From positions 1-60,687 of the forward strand of contig VGZI01000016.1 in NCBI GenBank assembly GCA_016872605.1: 60,687 nucleotides of DNA, read 5' to 3'. Within the stretch, counting starts at the first letter, position 1. Every line of letters starts with the position of its first letter. This document shows, one piece after another, positions 19,661-28,891 of this stretch. The notes under the pieces were generated by a model. It was not told the origin of the DNA and ran no database searches. It saw nothing but the letters and a program-made list of their open reading frames with translations. The position numbers and the translations under genes were made by a program. This DNA is from Planctomycetota bacterium. Lineage in GTDB: Bacteria > Planctomycetota > Planctomycetia > Gemmatales > Gemmataceae.

Positions 19661-21057
19661 GCGTTTCAACGAACCCTTACCGCAATCTTCCTGCCGTCAA
19701 CGATATATTGCTGCTTCCGAGTGTTGTCGCGCTCGAATCGCGGTATGCGCGTGATGTCATCGTCGAGGCCATCCGTGCCGAACTGAGTGACGTGCGTGCG
19801 GCACTGGCGCAGGGCCAGAATGGCGTCCATACGCCCGAGGCGATTGCGGCCAACGTCGAGAAACGCCTGAGCGCCGACTTGCAGCCGCGGCTACGCACGG
19901 TCATCAACGCGACCGGCATTGTGCTGCACACCAACCTGGGCCGGGCGCCGATTGCGGAGGAGGCGGCGACGGCGGCGTACGAGGCGGCGCGCGGGTATCT
20001 CAATCTCGAGCTCGATCTGGAAACCGGCAAACGTTCATCACGGCAGAATCCGATCCGCGACTGGGTGTGCCGGCTCACCGGCGCCGAATCCGCTACCGTC
20101 GTCAACAACAACGCCGCCGCCACCGTCATCGCCTTGCGCGCTTTGGCTCAGGGGCGCGAGGTGATTGTCTCGCGCGGGCAGCTCATCGAGATCGGGGGCA
20201 GCTTTCGCATTCCCGAAATCATGGCCGTCAGCGGCGCGACCTTGCGCGAGGTCGGCACGACGAACATCACTCGGCTCAGCGATTACGAGAAAGCCATCAC
20301 ACCGGCGACGGCTGCCCTCATGCAGGTGCACACGAGCAATTATCGCATCGCCGGCTTCACCGAATCGGTCAGCACCGCCGAGCTGGTCACGTTGGGCAAG
20401 CAGTTTTCATTGCCCGTGATCGACGACATCGGCTCCGGCGCGCTGATCGATTTCAATCGTTTCGGCTTCAGCGGCGAGCCAATGGCGCGCGACAGCATCA
20501 GCGCCGGCGCCGACCTCGTGCTCTTCAGCGGCGATAAGCTCTTGGGCGGACCGCAGGCCGGTATTCTCGCGGGAAGGAAGGAACTCATTCAGCGCGTCGA
20601 GAAGGATCCACTCATGCGCGCCTTCCGCTGCGACAAGATGACGCTCGCGGCTCTGGAAGTGACGTTGCGCATTTACATGAACGAGGAAGCCGCTCTGCGC
20701 GACATCCCGGTGCTACGCATGCTGGGCGTTCTACTCGACGAGTTGAAGAAACGAGCGACGGCGTTGGCCAAGCGTTTGCGAATAATCGAAACACTTGCGT
20801 CGGTTGAGGTGGTCGACGATGTCGCCTACGTCGGCGGCGGGTCGCTTCCCGATCAGCAGATGAAGACCTGGGTCGTCGAGGTCAAGCCGCGGGCCGGAAG
20901 CGACGCCGACTTCGCGTATCGGCTGCGCGTCGGCACGCCGGCGGTGATGGCGCGAATCCGCGACGGCAAGATCGTGTTCGACCTGCGAACCATCTTTCCC
21001 GATCAGGTCGATGCTCTCGTCGAGGCCGTATGTCACGTGGGAAGGAATTCGGCTTGA
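19657..21057 (+). CDS. selA: L-seryl-tRNA(Sec) selenium transferase
   Basis: A 466-residue PLP enzyme that converts Ser-tRNA(Sec) to Sec-tRNA(Sec) with selenophosphate. The N-terminal domain begins YRNLPAVNDILLLPSV. The hallmark INATGIVLHTNLGRAP follows, then VVNNNAAATVIAL. The PLP lysine is Lys294 in FSGDKLLGGPQAG. Length matches the E. coli enzyme (about 463). ATG at 19657 overlaps the upstream stop codon. An in-frame extension to 19459 runs through the preceding gene in another frame and is rejected. No selB, selD or tRNA-Sec gene is visible here, so those partners must lie elsewhere if selenocysteine is made. Confidence 0.93.
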   Translation: MSVSTNPYRNLPAVNDILLLPSVVALESRYARDVIVEAIRAELSDVRAALAQGQNGVHTPEAIAANVEKRLSADLQPRLRTVINATGIVLHTNLGRAPIAEEAATAAYEAARGYLNLELDLETGKRSSRQNPIRDWVCRLTGAESATVVNNNAAATVIALRALAQGREVIVSRGQLIEIGGSFRIPEIMAVSGATLREVGTTNITRLSDYEKAITPATAALMQVHTSNYRIAGFTESVSTAELVTLGKQFSLPVIDDIGSGALIDFNRFGFSGEPMARDSISAGADLVLFSGDKLLGGPQAGILAGRKELIQRVEKDPLMRAFRCDKMTLAALEVTLRIYMNEEAALRDIPVLRMLGVLLDELKKRATALAKRLRIIETLASVEVVDDVAYVGGGSLPDQQMKTWVVEVKPRAGSDADFAYRLRVGTPAVMARIRDGKIVFDLRTIFPDQVDALVEAVCHVGRNSA

Positions 21058-21226
21058 CGAACGAAGAGTTGCATGATCTTGTGATGTTGGATGCCGCGCC
21101 GCGGCAAAATAATCCGATTGTGCGAGTCCTGCCCTCTTGGGGGCGCCGGGACGATGGTGAATGTTCACTCGTTCGAAAAGCAGATGGCTCGCCGTGGTCG
21201 ATTTCCTTGCTGAAAGGACTCGAACC

Positions 21227-21553
21227 ATGGCAATCTTCTATGTGCTTCCTTCTCGTCAGTTGCTTGGCCAACGATTCAGCGAGTTGTTGACATCGCTGTT
21301 TCCCGGCGTGCAGTACTCTGCGTGGGATTGGCCCGATCTTGCAGAGGCGTTGACAGGCATCGTCGAGGCGCAGGCGGACGTTCACATCGTCTATCGCGAG
21401 GACCTTGACGATCGATGCGGTGTCAAAGAATCTCTTCTGCGCAATTGCGGCGCGGCGATGGAGGACGAAATTGTCGAGGTCGACTTCGGAGCGGGGCTCA
21501 CGCATTTCTTGCATCAGCGCTGGGCCCACGAGCCGACGAGCCGAGCCGCGTAG
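21227..21553 (+). CDS. Hypothetical protein, 108 residues
   Basis: Unrecognised small soluble protein beginning MAIFYVLPSRQLLGQRFSEL and ending SRAA. ATG at 21227 is chosen because AAAGGA stands 9 bases before it. It has an acidic centre (YREDLDDRCG, EDEIVEVDFGAG) and no membrane segment. The same strand as selA and the 170-base gap leave open whether it belongs to that transcript. Coding confidence is supported by the ribosome site and amino acid balance only. Confidence 0.6.
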   Translation: MAIFYVLPSRQLLGQRFSELLTSLFPGVQYSAWDWPDLAEALTGIVEAQADVHIVYREDLDDRCGVKESLLRNCGAAMEDEIVEVDFGAGLTHFLHQRWAHEPTSRAA

Positions 21554-21589
21554 GCGGCCGGTAGATGAAGCGGAGCCGGAAGGGAAAAA

Positions 21590-21655
21590 GGGGTCGCGGC
21601 CAGCTCCGCACGACACGAATCGCCGGAACTGTTACCCCCCAACAACCGCGACCCC
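21590..21655. repeat. Perfect 10-base stem with long structured loop
   Basis: GGGGTCGCGG at 21590-21599 pairs with CCGCGACCCC at 21646-21655 across a 46-base loop. It lies 37 bases after the hypothetical gene. It may be a mobile palindrome or a small structured RNA. Confidence 0.45.
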
Positions 21656-22017
21656 AGGACGCATCGAGATGCGCATGGAATGTTCACTGTTATAAGGCAA
21701 CGCCGTGGCCGCGCCAAAGGAAAAATCAAGCGGTTTGAAAAAAAAATACATGCGTCACCGCGACGAACGCTTGCTCGGATTTCATGTCAGGTAAGAGCAT
21801 TTTTTCTCAACTCACGACTTTGCGCGAAAGCTCAGGTGAAACGCGACTCGATCCAGCGAATGGTTGTTTCGTTTTGCAGGTCTTTGAACGAATCCTAGGG
21901 TCGGTCTACATTGTGCGTTGCCGTGACAACGATCTGGCCAGCGTAGATTTTTCCTCACGGCCAATGTAAATTGATAGTAAGCTGATTACTTCAGTGAACT
22001 TAGTTTGAGGCGGTGCT
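21656..22017. other. Intergenic region upstream of cysI
   Basis: About 360 bases that are more AT-rich than their surroundings. They include poly-A stretches near 21740 and a TTGATAGTAAGCTGATTAC segment near 21972. No gene and no convincing promoter pair were found, but the AT-rich stretch just before cysI is the likely control region. Confidence 0.35.
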
Positions 22018-23721
22018 ATGTCGTTCGAGTCGCAACCGCAAGGCGCTGTGCCGTCGAAGCGGTCCCCCGTGGAGTTGGTCAAGGAAAACAGCCTCCAGTT
22101 GCGCGGCGCCTTGACGGCCGACCTGGCCAGGGATGTCGATCATTTCAATGAACAGGACAAACAACTCATCAAGTTTCACGGCAGTTACCAGCAGGACGAC
22201 CGCGACGCTCGCAAAGACCCGAAACGGCTTGGAGCCAGCAAACACTACAACTTCATGGTCCGTTGCAAGATTCCGGGCGGCAAAGTCACCGCCAGCCAGT
22301 ACTTGACGCTCGATCGCATCGCAGGGCAGTACGCCAATGGCACTTTGCGCATCACGAGCCGGCAGGGGTTTCAACTCCACGGCGTCCTAAAGTCCAACCT
22401 GAAGCAAACGATTCGCGAGATCAACACTTGTTTGTTGACTACGCTAGGCGCTTGTGGCGACGTCAATCGCAATGTCATGGCGCCAGCTGCCCCGCTGGCG
22501 ACGCCGACGTATCGCGAAATGCAGAGCATGGCTGATGTGCTCGCCAGACATTTCGCGCCGCGCTCCAAGGCCTATCACGAGATTTGGCTGAACGATGAAC
22601 CGGTTGCCGGCGCGCCCGAGATCGTGGATGAGCCGATCTACGGCAATGTCTATCTGCCGCGCAAATTCAAGATCGCCTTCGCGCTGCCGGAGGACAATTC
22701 CACTGACCTGTTTGCTCAGGACCTCGGATTCTTGGCGCATGTCGAGAACGGCGCGATCGTCGGGTACAATCTGTACGCCGGCGGCGGCATGGGCATGACG
22801 CACGGCAACGCCAACACGTTCCCGTACATCGCCAAGGCTATCGCTTTCGTGACGCCGGAGCAGGTCGTCGCAGGCGCCGAGGCCGTCATCAAGTTGTTCC
22901 GTGATCATGGCAATCGGGCCGACCGCAAGCGAGCCCGCCTCAAGTATGTGCTGCACGATTGGGGCGTCGAGCGGTTTCGCGACGTGTTGCAGACATACCT
23001 GTCATTCCCGCTCGTTCCACCGCGTGATATCGCCGTGACTGGGTTTCCCCTGCACGTCGGCTGGCATGAGCAAGGCGATGGCAAGTACTTCTACGGCATC
23101 TCGATCGAAAATGGCCGAATCAAGGATGAAGGCGACTATCGGCTGCGAACGCTGTTGCAGAAGCTTGTCGAAAACCTGCAGCCGAGCATTCGCTTGACGC
23201 CGATGCAGGACATCCTGTTGTGCGATCTGCCGCCGTCAGCCAAGCCGCTCATTAACCGGATGCTGACGGTCTACGGCGTCGCCAAGCCGGACAAGATATC
23301 GCTCGTGCAACTCCACAGCCTGGCGTGCCCGGCGATTCCAACGTGCGGCCTGGCGCTCTCCGAGGCGGAACGGGCGTTACCGGCGATCATTGACCAACTC
23401 GAAGCCGAGCTACTGCGGCTTGGACTGGACAAAGAAAAGATCAGCGTGCGCATGACTGGTTGCCCCAACGGCTGCGTGCGCACCTATCAAAGCGACATCG
23501 GCATCGTCGGGCGATCCGGCGACAAATACACCCTCTTCGTCGGCGGCAACCTCGTCGGCTCGCGGCTCAGCTTCCTCTTCAAGGACCTCGTGCCCATGCA
23601 CGACATCGTGCCGACGCTCGTGCGCGTGCTCGACGACTATCGGCAACATCGCCAGCCCGACGAAGCCTTCGGCGACTACTGTCAACGTCTCGGCGCCGAT
23701 AAGATTCGCGGCATGGTTTAG
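22018..23721 (+). CDS. cysI: Assimilatory sulfite reductase hemoprotein (CysI type)
   Basis: A 567-residue siroheme/4Fe-4S enzyme that reduces sulfite to sulfide with six electrons, the last step before cysteine synthesis. The N-terminal half has NFMVRCKIPGGKVTASQYL and LRITSRQGFQLHGV. The cluster ligands are visible as Cys437-x5-Cys443 (CPAIPTC) and Cys482-x3-Cys486 (GCPNGC), followed by GIVGRSGDKY. Length is close to E. coli CysI (570). No flavoprotein CysJ is adjacent, so the electron donor may be NADPH-flavoprotein elsewhere or ferredoxin; the subtype is therefore uncertain. The nitrite reductase alternative is less likely given the CysI-like spacing. Confidence 0.9.
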   Translation: MSFESQPQGAVPSKRSPVELVKENSLQLRGALTADLARDVDHFNEQDKQLIKFHGSYQQDDRDARKDPKRLGASKHYNFMVRCKIPGGKVTASQYLTLDRIAGQYANGTLRITSRQGFQLHGVLKSNLKQTIREINTCLLTTLGACGDVNRNVMAPAAPLATPTYREMQSMADVLARHFAPRSKAYHEIWLNDEPVAGAPEIVDEPIYGNVYLPRKFKIAFALPEDNSTDLFAQDLGFLAHVENGAIVGYNLYAGGGMGMTHGNANTFPYIAKAIAFVTPEQVVAGAEAVIKLFRDHGNRADRKRARLKYVLHDWGVERFRDVLQTYLSFPLVPPRDIAVTGFPLHVGWHEQGDGKYFYGISIENGRIKDEGDYRLRTLLQKLVENLQPSIRLTPMQDILLCDLPPSAKPLINRMLTVYGVAKPDKISLVQLHSLACPAIPTCGLALSEAERALPAIIDQLEAELLRLGLDKEKISVRMTGCPNGCVRTYQSDIGIVGRSGDKYTLFVGGNLVGSRLSFLFKDLVPMHDIVPTLVRVLDDYRQHRQPDEAFGDYCQRLGADKIRGMV

Positions 23722-23741
23722 CCACGTTAGCGGAGAGTTGG

Positions 23742-24716
23742 ATGGCGAAGCGATCCGCAGCTTCAGATGAATACGACAGCCCCTGGCAAGACGCGATTCA
23801 GCTCTTCTTGCAAGCGTTCGTCGAGCACTTCTTCTTGGACATCGCCAGCGAGATCAATTGGCAGCGAGGGTATCAATCGCTGGACAAGGAATTGAAGAAA
23901 ATTGCTCGCCGAGCCAAGATCGGCAAGCGCCTCGCCGACAAGCTCTTCAAAGTCTGGCTGAACGACGGCAGCGAACACTGGCTGCTGATTCACATCGAGA
24001 TTCAGGGCGACGTCGACGAGCACTTTACCGAGCGGATGTTTCAATACAACATCGCAGCTTATCAGATGTATAGTAACGCGGAGATCAGCCTGGCCGTGCT
24101 GTGCGACGATCGCGCGGATTGGCGGCCGTCCGGATTCGGCTATGGCCGCTGGGGCTGCAGAACGGAGCATGTGTTCCGGACGGCGAAGCTGCTCGATTAC
24201 GAGCAAGATGAAATGGCTCTGGAGACGAGCGCAAACCCGTTTGCGGCAGTGGTGCTTGCTGATTGGAAAACGCGGGAAACCCGGCATGATCTTGCTGATC
24301 GCAGGCGCTGGAAGTTGCGCATCGTCAAGGGCCTTTATCGCCAGAACTGGTCAAAAGAGCAAATCGTTCAGCCTTCCTTGATTATCGACTGGATGATGAA
24401 TTTGCCGGACGATCTGATCCCGGGATTTGAAACAGAATTTGCAGAGTTCGAAGAGGAGTCGCGCATGAAATATGTCAGCAGCATCGAGCGTGCTGGATAT
24501 GACCGCGGCGTTCAAGCCGGGCGAGCTGAAGGGCGAGCCGAAGGCCTTCTAGAATCCATCGCGTTGGATTTGGACCTAAAGTTTGGCGCGGCGGGACGCA
24601 GGCTGATGTCGAAGGTTCGTACCATCAAGAGCTTCGCTGAATTGCGAAAGTTTGCGCGATTCGTCAAGAAGGCAGAAACCCTCAGTGAGGTTCGCGCATA
24701 CTTTGGTGAAGAGTGA
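23742..24716 (+). CDS. PD-(D/E)XK nuclease-like protein of the Rpn/DUF4351-type family
   Basis: A 324-residue protein. The N-terminal domain contains the nuclease-like core: an acidic start (YDSPWQDAIQLFLQAFVEHF) and LLIHIEIQGDVDE, where Glu-x-Gln matches the catalytic strand. FTERMFQYNIAAYQMY follows. The middle has the typical 'MALETSANPFAAVVLA' stretch. The C-terminal part is helical with a repeated basic segment (QAGRAEGRAEGLLES) and ends in charged helices. Such proteins are widespread in cyanobacteria and planctomycetes in many copies and are related to recombination-promoting nucleases or transposase-like proteins. ATG at 23742 follows GGAGAG closely. It sits 20 bases after cysI but is functionally unrelated. 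Confidence 0.8.
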   Translation: MAKRSAASDEYDSPWQDAIQLFLQAFVEHFFLDIASEINWQRGYQSLDKELKKIARRAKIGKRLADKLFKVWLNDGSEHWLLIHIEIQGDVDEHFTERMFQYNIAAYQMYSNAEISLAVLCDDRADWRPSGFGYGRWGCRTEHVFRTAKLLDYEQDEMALETSANPFAAVVLADWKTRETRHDLADRRRWKLRIVKGLYRQNWSKEQIVQPSLIIDWMMNLPDDLIPGFETEFAEFEEESRMKYVSSIERAGYDRGVQAGRAEGRAEGLLESIALDLDLKFGAAGRRLMSKVRTIKSFAELRKFARFVKKAETLSEVRAYFGEE

Positions 24717-24771
24717 GGACTTGCCTCTGCAAACCCAGACGTCTTTTTCCCGGTAGCGAACTGCCGATGCC

Positions 24772-27738
24772 ATGAACCAATTCATCTTACGTCTCGCCTT
24801 GGCATGCGCCATCGCGATGATCGCCTCTCGCTCGCTAACCGCTCAAGGTCTGCACGTTCCGGTCGGATTCGATGTAGTCGAGTTCGCCGACAGCACGTTG
24901 GCGAATGATATTCACGTCATGACCGTCGATCCGAAGGGACGTGTCGTCGTCGCGGGCCGAGGTTACATTCGCATACTGATCGACGACAACGGAGACGGCA
25001 AGGCGGATCGGGCCATCGACTTCGCCCCAGGCCCGAAAGACGGCGCCATGGGCTTGCTCTGGGAAAGAGACACGCTGTTTGTGATGGGCGATGGAGGACT
25101 GCGACGCTTCACGAGCAAGGATGGCGAGAAGGCCGATGGGCCGTCGGAGTTGATCCGGGCGATGAAGACGGGCGGCGAGCATGCGTCGCATGCCATTCGC
25201 CGCGGGCCGGACGGTTGGCTGTATGTGATCGGCGGCAACAACGCGGGGATCGATCGCTCCTACGCCGAACTGCCGGCCTCGCCGATCACGGATCCGATTG
25301 CCGGCTGCGTTCTGCGGTTTCAGCCCGATCTCAAGAAATGCGAGATTGTCGCCCATGGCTTTCGCAATCCCTACGGCTTCGATTTCAACCTCGACGGCGA
25401 CCTGTTTACCTTTGATTCCGACAATGAGCGCTGCGTGAGTTTGCCCTGGTCGGAGCCGACGCGATTCTATCACGTGATCGAAGGCCGGCACTACGGCTGG
25501 CTCAATCCGCAATACGCCGTCGCCTGGCGGCGACCGCCATACTTCTGCGACATCGTCGCCCCGATTGCCACGCTTGGTCGAGGCTCTCCCACCGGCGTCG
25601 CCTGCTATGCTCACAATCAGTTTCCGCCTGAGTATCACGGCGGCTTCTTCCTGTGTGATTGGACGTTCGGCAAAGTTCATTTCGCATCGCTGGAGAAAAA
25701 GGGCGCCACGTATTCAGCCAAGACGCGTGCGTTCCTGGAGTCGCGCGGCGACAACGGCTTCGCGCCGACGGCCTGCGCGGTCGATCCGAAGACGGGCGAT
25801 CTGTACATCTCGATCGGAGGGCGCGGCACACGCGGTGCCGTTTATCGCGTCCGCCACGCCGAGCGATTCGCGAAGCTCAAAGGCCAACGCGCGCCATTGC
25901 CGATGGCGAGACGATCGCTCGACTGGAACGATGCCCTTCGCAAGGAGTACGAAGTGAAGATCGCGTCCAAATCGAGCGCCGACCAACTGCGGGCTCTTCA
26001 GATCGCGCGGCGGCAGAAGTGTTTCCTGGGCGATACCGACATAACCAGTCCATTCGAGAATCGATATTATTTCGACGATCTGGCCGTTCGGCAAGCACAA
26101 GGCGATCTGATGCATGATCTGGTCCGCATGGTCCCGTCGCGCCACGCCGATGCGCTCAAGGCCGCCATCAGGAAGAACGACGAATTGCAGCAAGCCATCA
26201 GCTCGGGATTGGGCATCGCCCGTTCTGATCGGGCAATTGCCCTCAATCGCGGTTTGTTCGTTGTGTTGCGCAGCAAATTCGCCGAGCGAAAGCTGGAAGG
26301 CATTCGCCTGGTGCAACTTGGGCTCGGCGATATCGGGTCGCCCAAAACGCTCGGCACGATCTGGGAGGGCTATTCGTCCCGTCTCGGCGTCACCGACGCG
26401 CACACGGCGAAACTCTTGACGCCATTGTTCCCGACCAAGCACTCGCTGCTCGATCGCGAGTTGGCGCGCACGCTCGGCATGCTCGGGCACAGTGACGATG
26501 GATTGCGTTTACGCGTCCTTGGCGAATGCGGTGACAACCCGGTCGATGCGATTCACTATCTTGCTTGCTACGCGGGCCTGCCAGGCAAGCGCGATAGCAA
26601 AGAGACGGCCATCGTCGCCGACACTTTGCTCGATATCGATCGCAGAATTGTCGAGCGCAAGCTCAATCGCGATTCGAACTGGGCGCCGCGAATGCGAGAA
26701 TTGTATCTCGGTTTAGCGGAACGCGATGCCGAATTGCCTCGGGCCATCGTAAGCCACGCAGCATTCGGCCGACCGGATCACGGATTATTCGCGAACACGG
26801 CTGGATTCCCGCGCGTGGAAGCGGCTCGCATGTTCTTCGCCCGCTGGCAGCGCGATGCCGACTACGCATTGACCGCCGACGTGATCCAGCTGCTAGACGC
26901 CTTGCCTACGGACGTCGTTGTGCCGGTGGTGCGCAAACGATGGGGCAGAACCGGCCATGACTTGCATCTTCTGCCTTTGCTCGCCAAGCAGCCGATTCCG
27001 GACGACCGTTCGCGATTCATCGGCGGGCTGGCATCACCGCAGGCAACGACCATCTCGGCGTGCCTGGAAGGCCTGAACAAGCTTGGCGCGAAGTCGGATG
27101 CGGCCGAGGCGTTCGCCTTGATCGCGTCTTTGCAGCGAACGACCGACAAGCAGACCATTCTTCGCAAGTCAATCGTGGATCGACTTGAGAAGGCAACGGC
27201 CCAGTCGCTCGGAAGTGATCCGAATCGCTGGGTCGCCTGGCTCGAGAAGGAACATCCGGAGTATGGCAGGCGGCTCGAGAATCCGGACGGCGTTGATGTC
27301 GCCAAATGGAACCAGCGATCGAAGGCGATTGACTGGAACACGGGTCAAGCTGACCTCGGAAAAGCCGTCTTTGCGAAAGCGAGCTGCGCTCAATGCCATT
27401 CCGGTTCGCAATCGCTCGGCCCCGACCTCCTTGGCGTCGCCAAGCGTTTTTCGCGCGACGACTTGATGACCGCGATCTTGCAGCCGTCAAAAGACGTGGC
27501 GGCTCGGTACCAGATGACGGTCGTCGAATCCAAGGACGGCAAAAGCTATCAGGGCATCGTCATCTACGACGCGGTTGATAGTCTGATCCTGCAGACGCCG
27601 CAGACGACGGTTCGGCTTGACGGCGCCAATGTGGCTAGCCGGCACGTAAGCCGCCAGTCGCTGATGCCCGCGGGCTTGCTCGACGCGCTGAGTGATCGCG
27701 ACATCGCTGACTTGGTTGCGTACCTGCGCTCGAGGTAG
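24772..27738 (+). CDS. PVC-type cytochrome c fused to sugar dehydrogenase-like propeller
   Basis: A 988-residue exported protein. A signal peptide occupies residues 1-24 (LRLALACAIAMIASRSLTAQ). Residues 30-370 form a glucose/sorbosone dehydrogenase-like beta-propeller (PVGFDVVEF, GLLWERDTLFVMGDGGLRRF, NPYGFDFNLDGDLFTFDSDN). A long helical, HEAT-like region follows (about 400-850). The C-terminal cytochrome domain has one heme site, CAQCH at 872-876, with the Planctomycete motif LLGVAKRFSRDDLMTAILQP and SLMPAGLLDALSDRDIADLV at the end. The family is large in Planctomycetes and Verrucomicrobia and is thought to oxidise sugars or derivatives in the periplasm; the actual substrate is unknown. Confidence 0.9.
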   Translation: MNQFILRLALACAIAMIASRSLTAQGLHVPVGFDVVEFADSTLANDIHVMTVDPKGRVVVAGRGYIRILIDDNGDGKADRAIDFAPGPKDGAMGLLWERDTLFVMGDGGLRRFTSKDGEKADGPSELIRAMKTGGEHASHAIRRGPDGWLYVIGGNNAGIDRSYAELPASPITDPIAGCVLRFQPDLKKCEIVAHGFRNPYGFDFNLDGDLFTFDSDNERCVSLPWSEPTRFYHVIEGRHYGWLNPQYAVAWRRPPYFCDIVAPIATLGRGSPTGVACYAHNQFPPEYHGGFFLCDWTFGKVHFASLEKKGATYSAKTRAFLESRGDNGFAPTACAVDPKTGDLYISIGGRGTRGAVYRVRHAERFAKLKGQRAPLPMARRSLDWNDALRKEYEVKIASKSSADQLRALQIARRQKCFLGDTDITSPFENRYYFDDLAVRQAQGDLMHDLVRMVPSRHADALKAAIRKNDELQQAISSGLGIARSDRAIALNRGLFVVLRSKFAERKLEGIRLVQLGLGDIGSPKTLGTIWEGYSSRLGVTDAHTAKLLTPLFPTKHSLLDRELARTLGMLGHSDDGLRLRVLGECGDNPVDAIHYLACYAGLPGKRDSKETAIVADTLLDIDRRIVERKLNRDSNWAPRMRELYLGLAERDAELPRAIVSHAAFGRPDHGLFANTAGFPRVEAARMFFARWQRDADYALTADVIQLLDALPTDVVVPVVRKRWGRTGHDLHLLPLLAKQPIPDDRSRFIGGLASPQATTISACLEGLNKLGAKSDAAEAFALIASLQRTTDKQTILRKSIVDRLEKATAQSLGSDPNRWVAWLEKEHPEYGRRLENPDGVDVAKWNQRSKAIDWNTGQADLGKAVFAKASCAQCHSGSQSLGPDLLGVAKRFSRDDLMTAILQPSKDVAARYQMTVVESKDGKSYQGIVIYDAVDSLILQTPQTTVRLDGANVASRHVSRQSLMPAGLLDALSDRDIADLVAYLRSR

Positions 27739-27784
27739 TCAATCCGCTTTTTGTGTATTCCCGAAAAACTGTCTCACGACCGGG

Positions 27785-27846
27785 CGTAGCGTGGACTTCA
27801 GTCCACGTCGCCCCGACGGAGCGCGTGGACTGAAGTCCACGCTACG
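27785..27846. repeat. Head-to-head pair of family B palindromes
   Basis: Two copies of the element (AGCGTGGACTTCAGTCCACG and its reverse complement) face each other around GCGCC-rich spacer DNA. It lies between the cytochrome gene and arsM and would form a very stable cruciform or RNA hairpin. Confidence 0.75.
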
Positions 27847-27871
27847 GTCTTGAGAATCTAAGGACACGCAA

Positions 27872-28840
27872 ATGTCAACCTACCTGAAAACAGTCGAAGC
27901 CGTCTACGAGCAGGCCGCGAAACAGCCGGACGGCAACCTGTGCTGCACGCCGTCGTCGGCCTGGAACCTGCCCGGCCTCCACGTGCCGCCCATCATGAAC
28001 GCGATGAACTATGGGTGCGGCTCCACGGTGAACCCGCGCGACCTGCGGCCCGACGACACGGTGCTCTATGTCGGCGTCGGCGGGGGACTGGAAGCGCTGC
28101 AATTCGCCTACTTCACCCGTCGGCCCGGCGGCGTCATTGCGGTGGACCCCGTTGCAGCCATGCGAGAGAAAGCACAAGCCAACCTTGAGGAAGCCTCGCG
28201 ATTGAATCCGTGGTTCCGCCCGGAATACGTCGAGATCCGCGACGGCAATGCGCTCGACCTGCCCGTGGACGCCGACAGCGTCAGCGTCGTCGCTCAGAAT
28301 TGTTTGTTCAACATCTTCATTCAGTCCGATTTCGAACGAGCCTTGTCGGAAGTTGTGCGCGTGCTTCAGCTCGGCGGGCGATTCGCGACGTCCGATCCGA
28401 TTGCAAATGGACCGCTTCCCGAGGCGTTCCGCGCCGACGTCCATGCTCGTGCTCAATGTCTTTCCGGTTGTCAAACGCTCGACGACTATGTCGGAACGCT
28501 GGTGTCGGCGGGCTTTGGCCGCGTCGATGTGCGTGCCCGCTTTCCCTATCGCGCCGTCACGCCGGCGGAATATCCATGCCTGACGGAAACGGTGATGCTC
28601 GATAGCATTGAAGCCGTCGCCTACAAGGAACCCGATGGCTTCGACGGCCCCTCCATCAACACCGGCCGAATGGCGATCTATATCGGACCGGCGGAGACGC
28701 ACCGGGACGACTCCGGCGCCGTGCTCATCCGCGGCATTCCGGCGCCCGTGTCGGACGCTGCCGCCAGGCGACTGGCCCGGCATCCAGACATCATCGTGAC
28801 ACCGCCGACATTCCACGCCCGCGCCGCCGGCTGCTGCTAA
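27872..28840 (+). CDS. arsM: ArsM-type arsenite S-adenosylmethionine methyltransferase (arsenosugar type)
   Basis: A 322-residue class I methyltransferase. The SAM loop is VLYVGVGGGLEALQFAYF, followed by GGVIAVDPVAAM and later GNALDLPVDADSVSVVAQNC. The Cys residues in NLCCTPSSAW, QNCLFN and AQCLSGCQT are in positions expected of ArsM-like enzymes that bind arsenite. It also ends in a CC pair. It resembles the ArsM subgroup that works with the radical SAM protein ArsS in arsenosugar synthesis, starting YxxxAxxPxxxLCCTP. ArsS is not adjacent here. The start is supported by AAGGA about 8 bases before. The next gene on the same strand is an MFS carrier, which might export the product (inference). 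Confidence 0.85.
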   Translation: MSTYLKTVEAVYEQAAKQPDGNLCCTPSSAWNLPGLHVPPIMNAMNYGCGSTVNPRDLRPDDTVLYVGVGGGLEALQFAYFTRRPGGVIAVDPVAAMREKAQANLEEASRLNPWFRPEYVEIRDGNALDLPVDADSVSVVAQNCLFNIFIQSDFERALSEVVRVLQLGGRFATSDPIANGPLPEAFRADVHARAQCLSGCQTLDDYVGTLVSAGFGRVDVRARFPYRAVTPAEYPCLTETVMLDSIEAVAYKEPDGFDGPSINTGRMAIYIGPAETHRDDSGAVLIRGIPAPVSDAAARRLARHPDIIVTPPTFHARAAGCC

Positions 28841-28891
28841 CTGGTCCCGTGTACGAGTGGTTCTGCACGCTTGCTTGGAGACGCAATACTC

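Noticed and set aside
21784..21969. 61-codon frame upstream of cysI
   Set aside because: No ribosome site or recognisable features, in AT-rich probable control DNA.
21058..22017. tRNA-Sec (selC) near selA
   Set aside because: No long acceptor arm with a UCA anticodon could be folded in this region.
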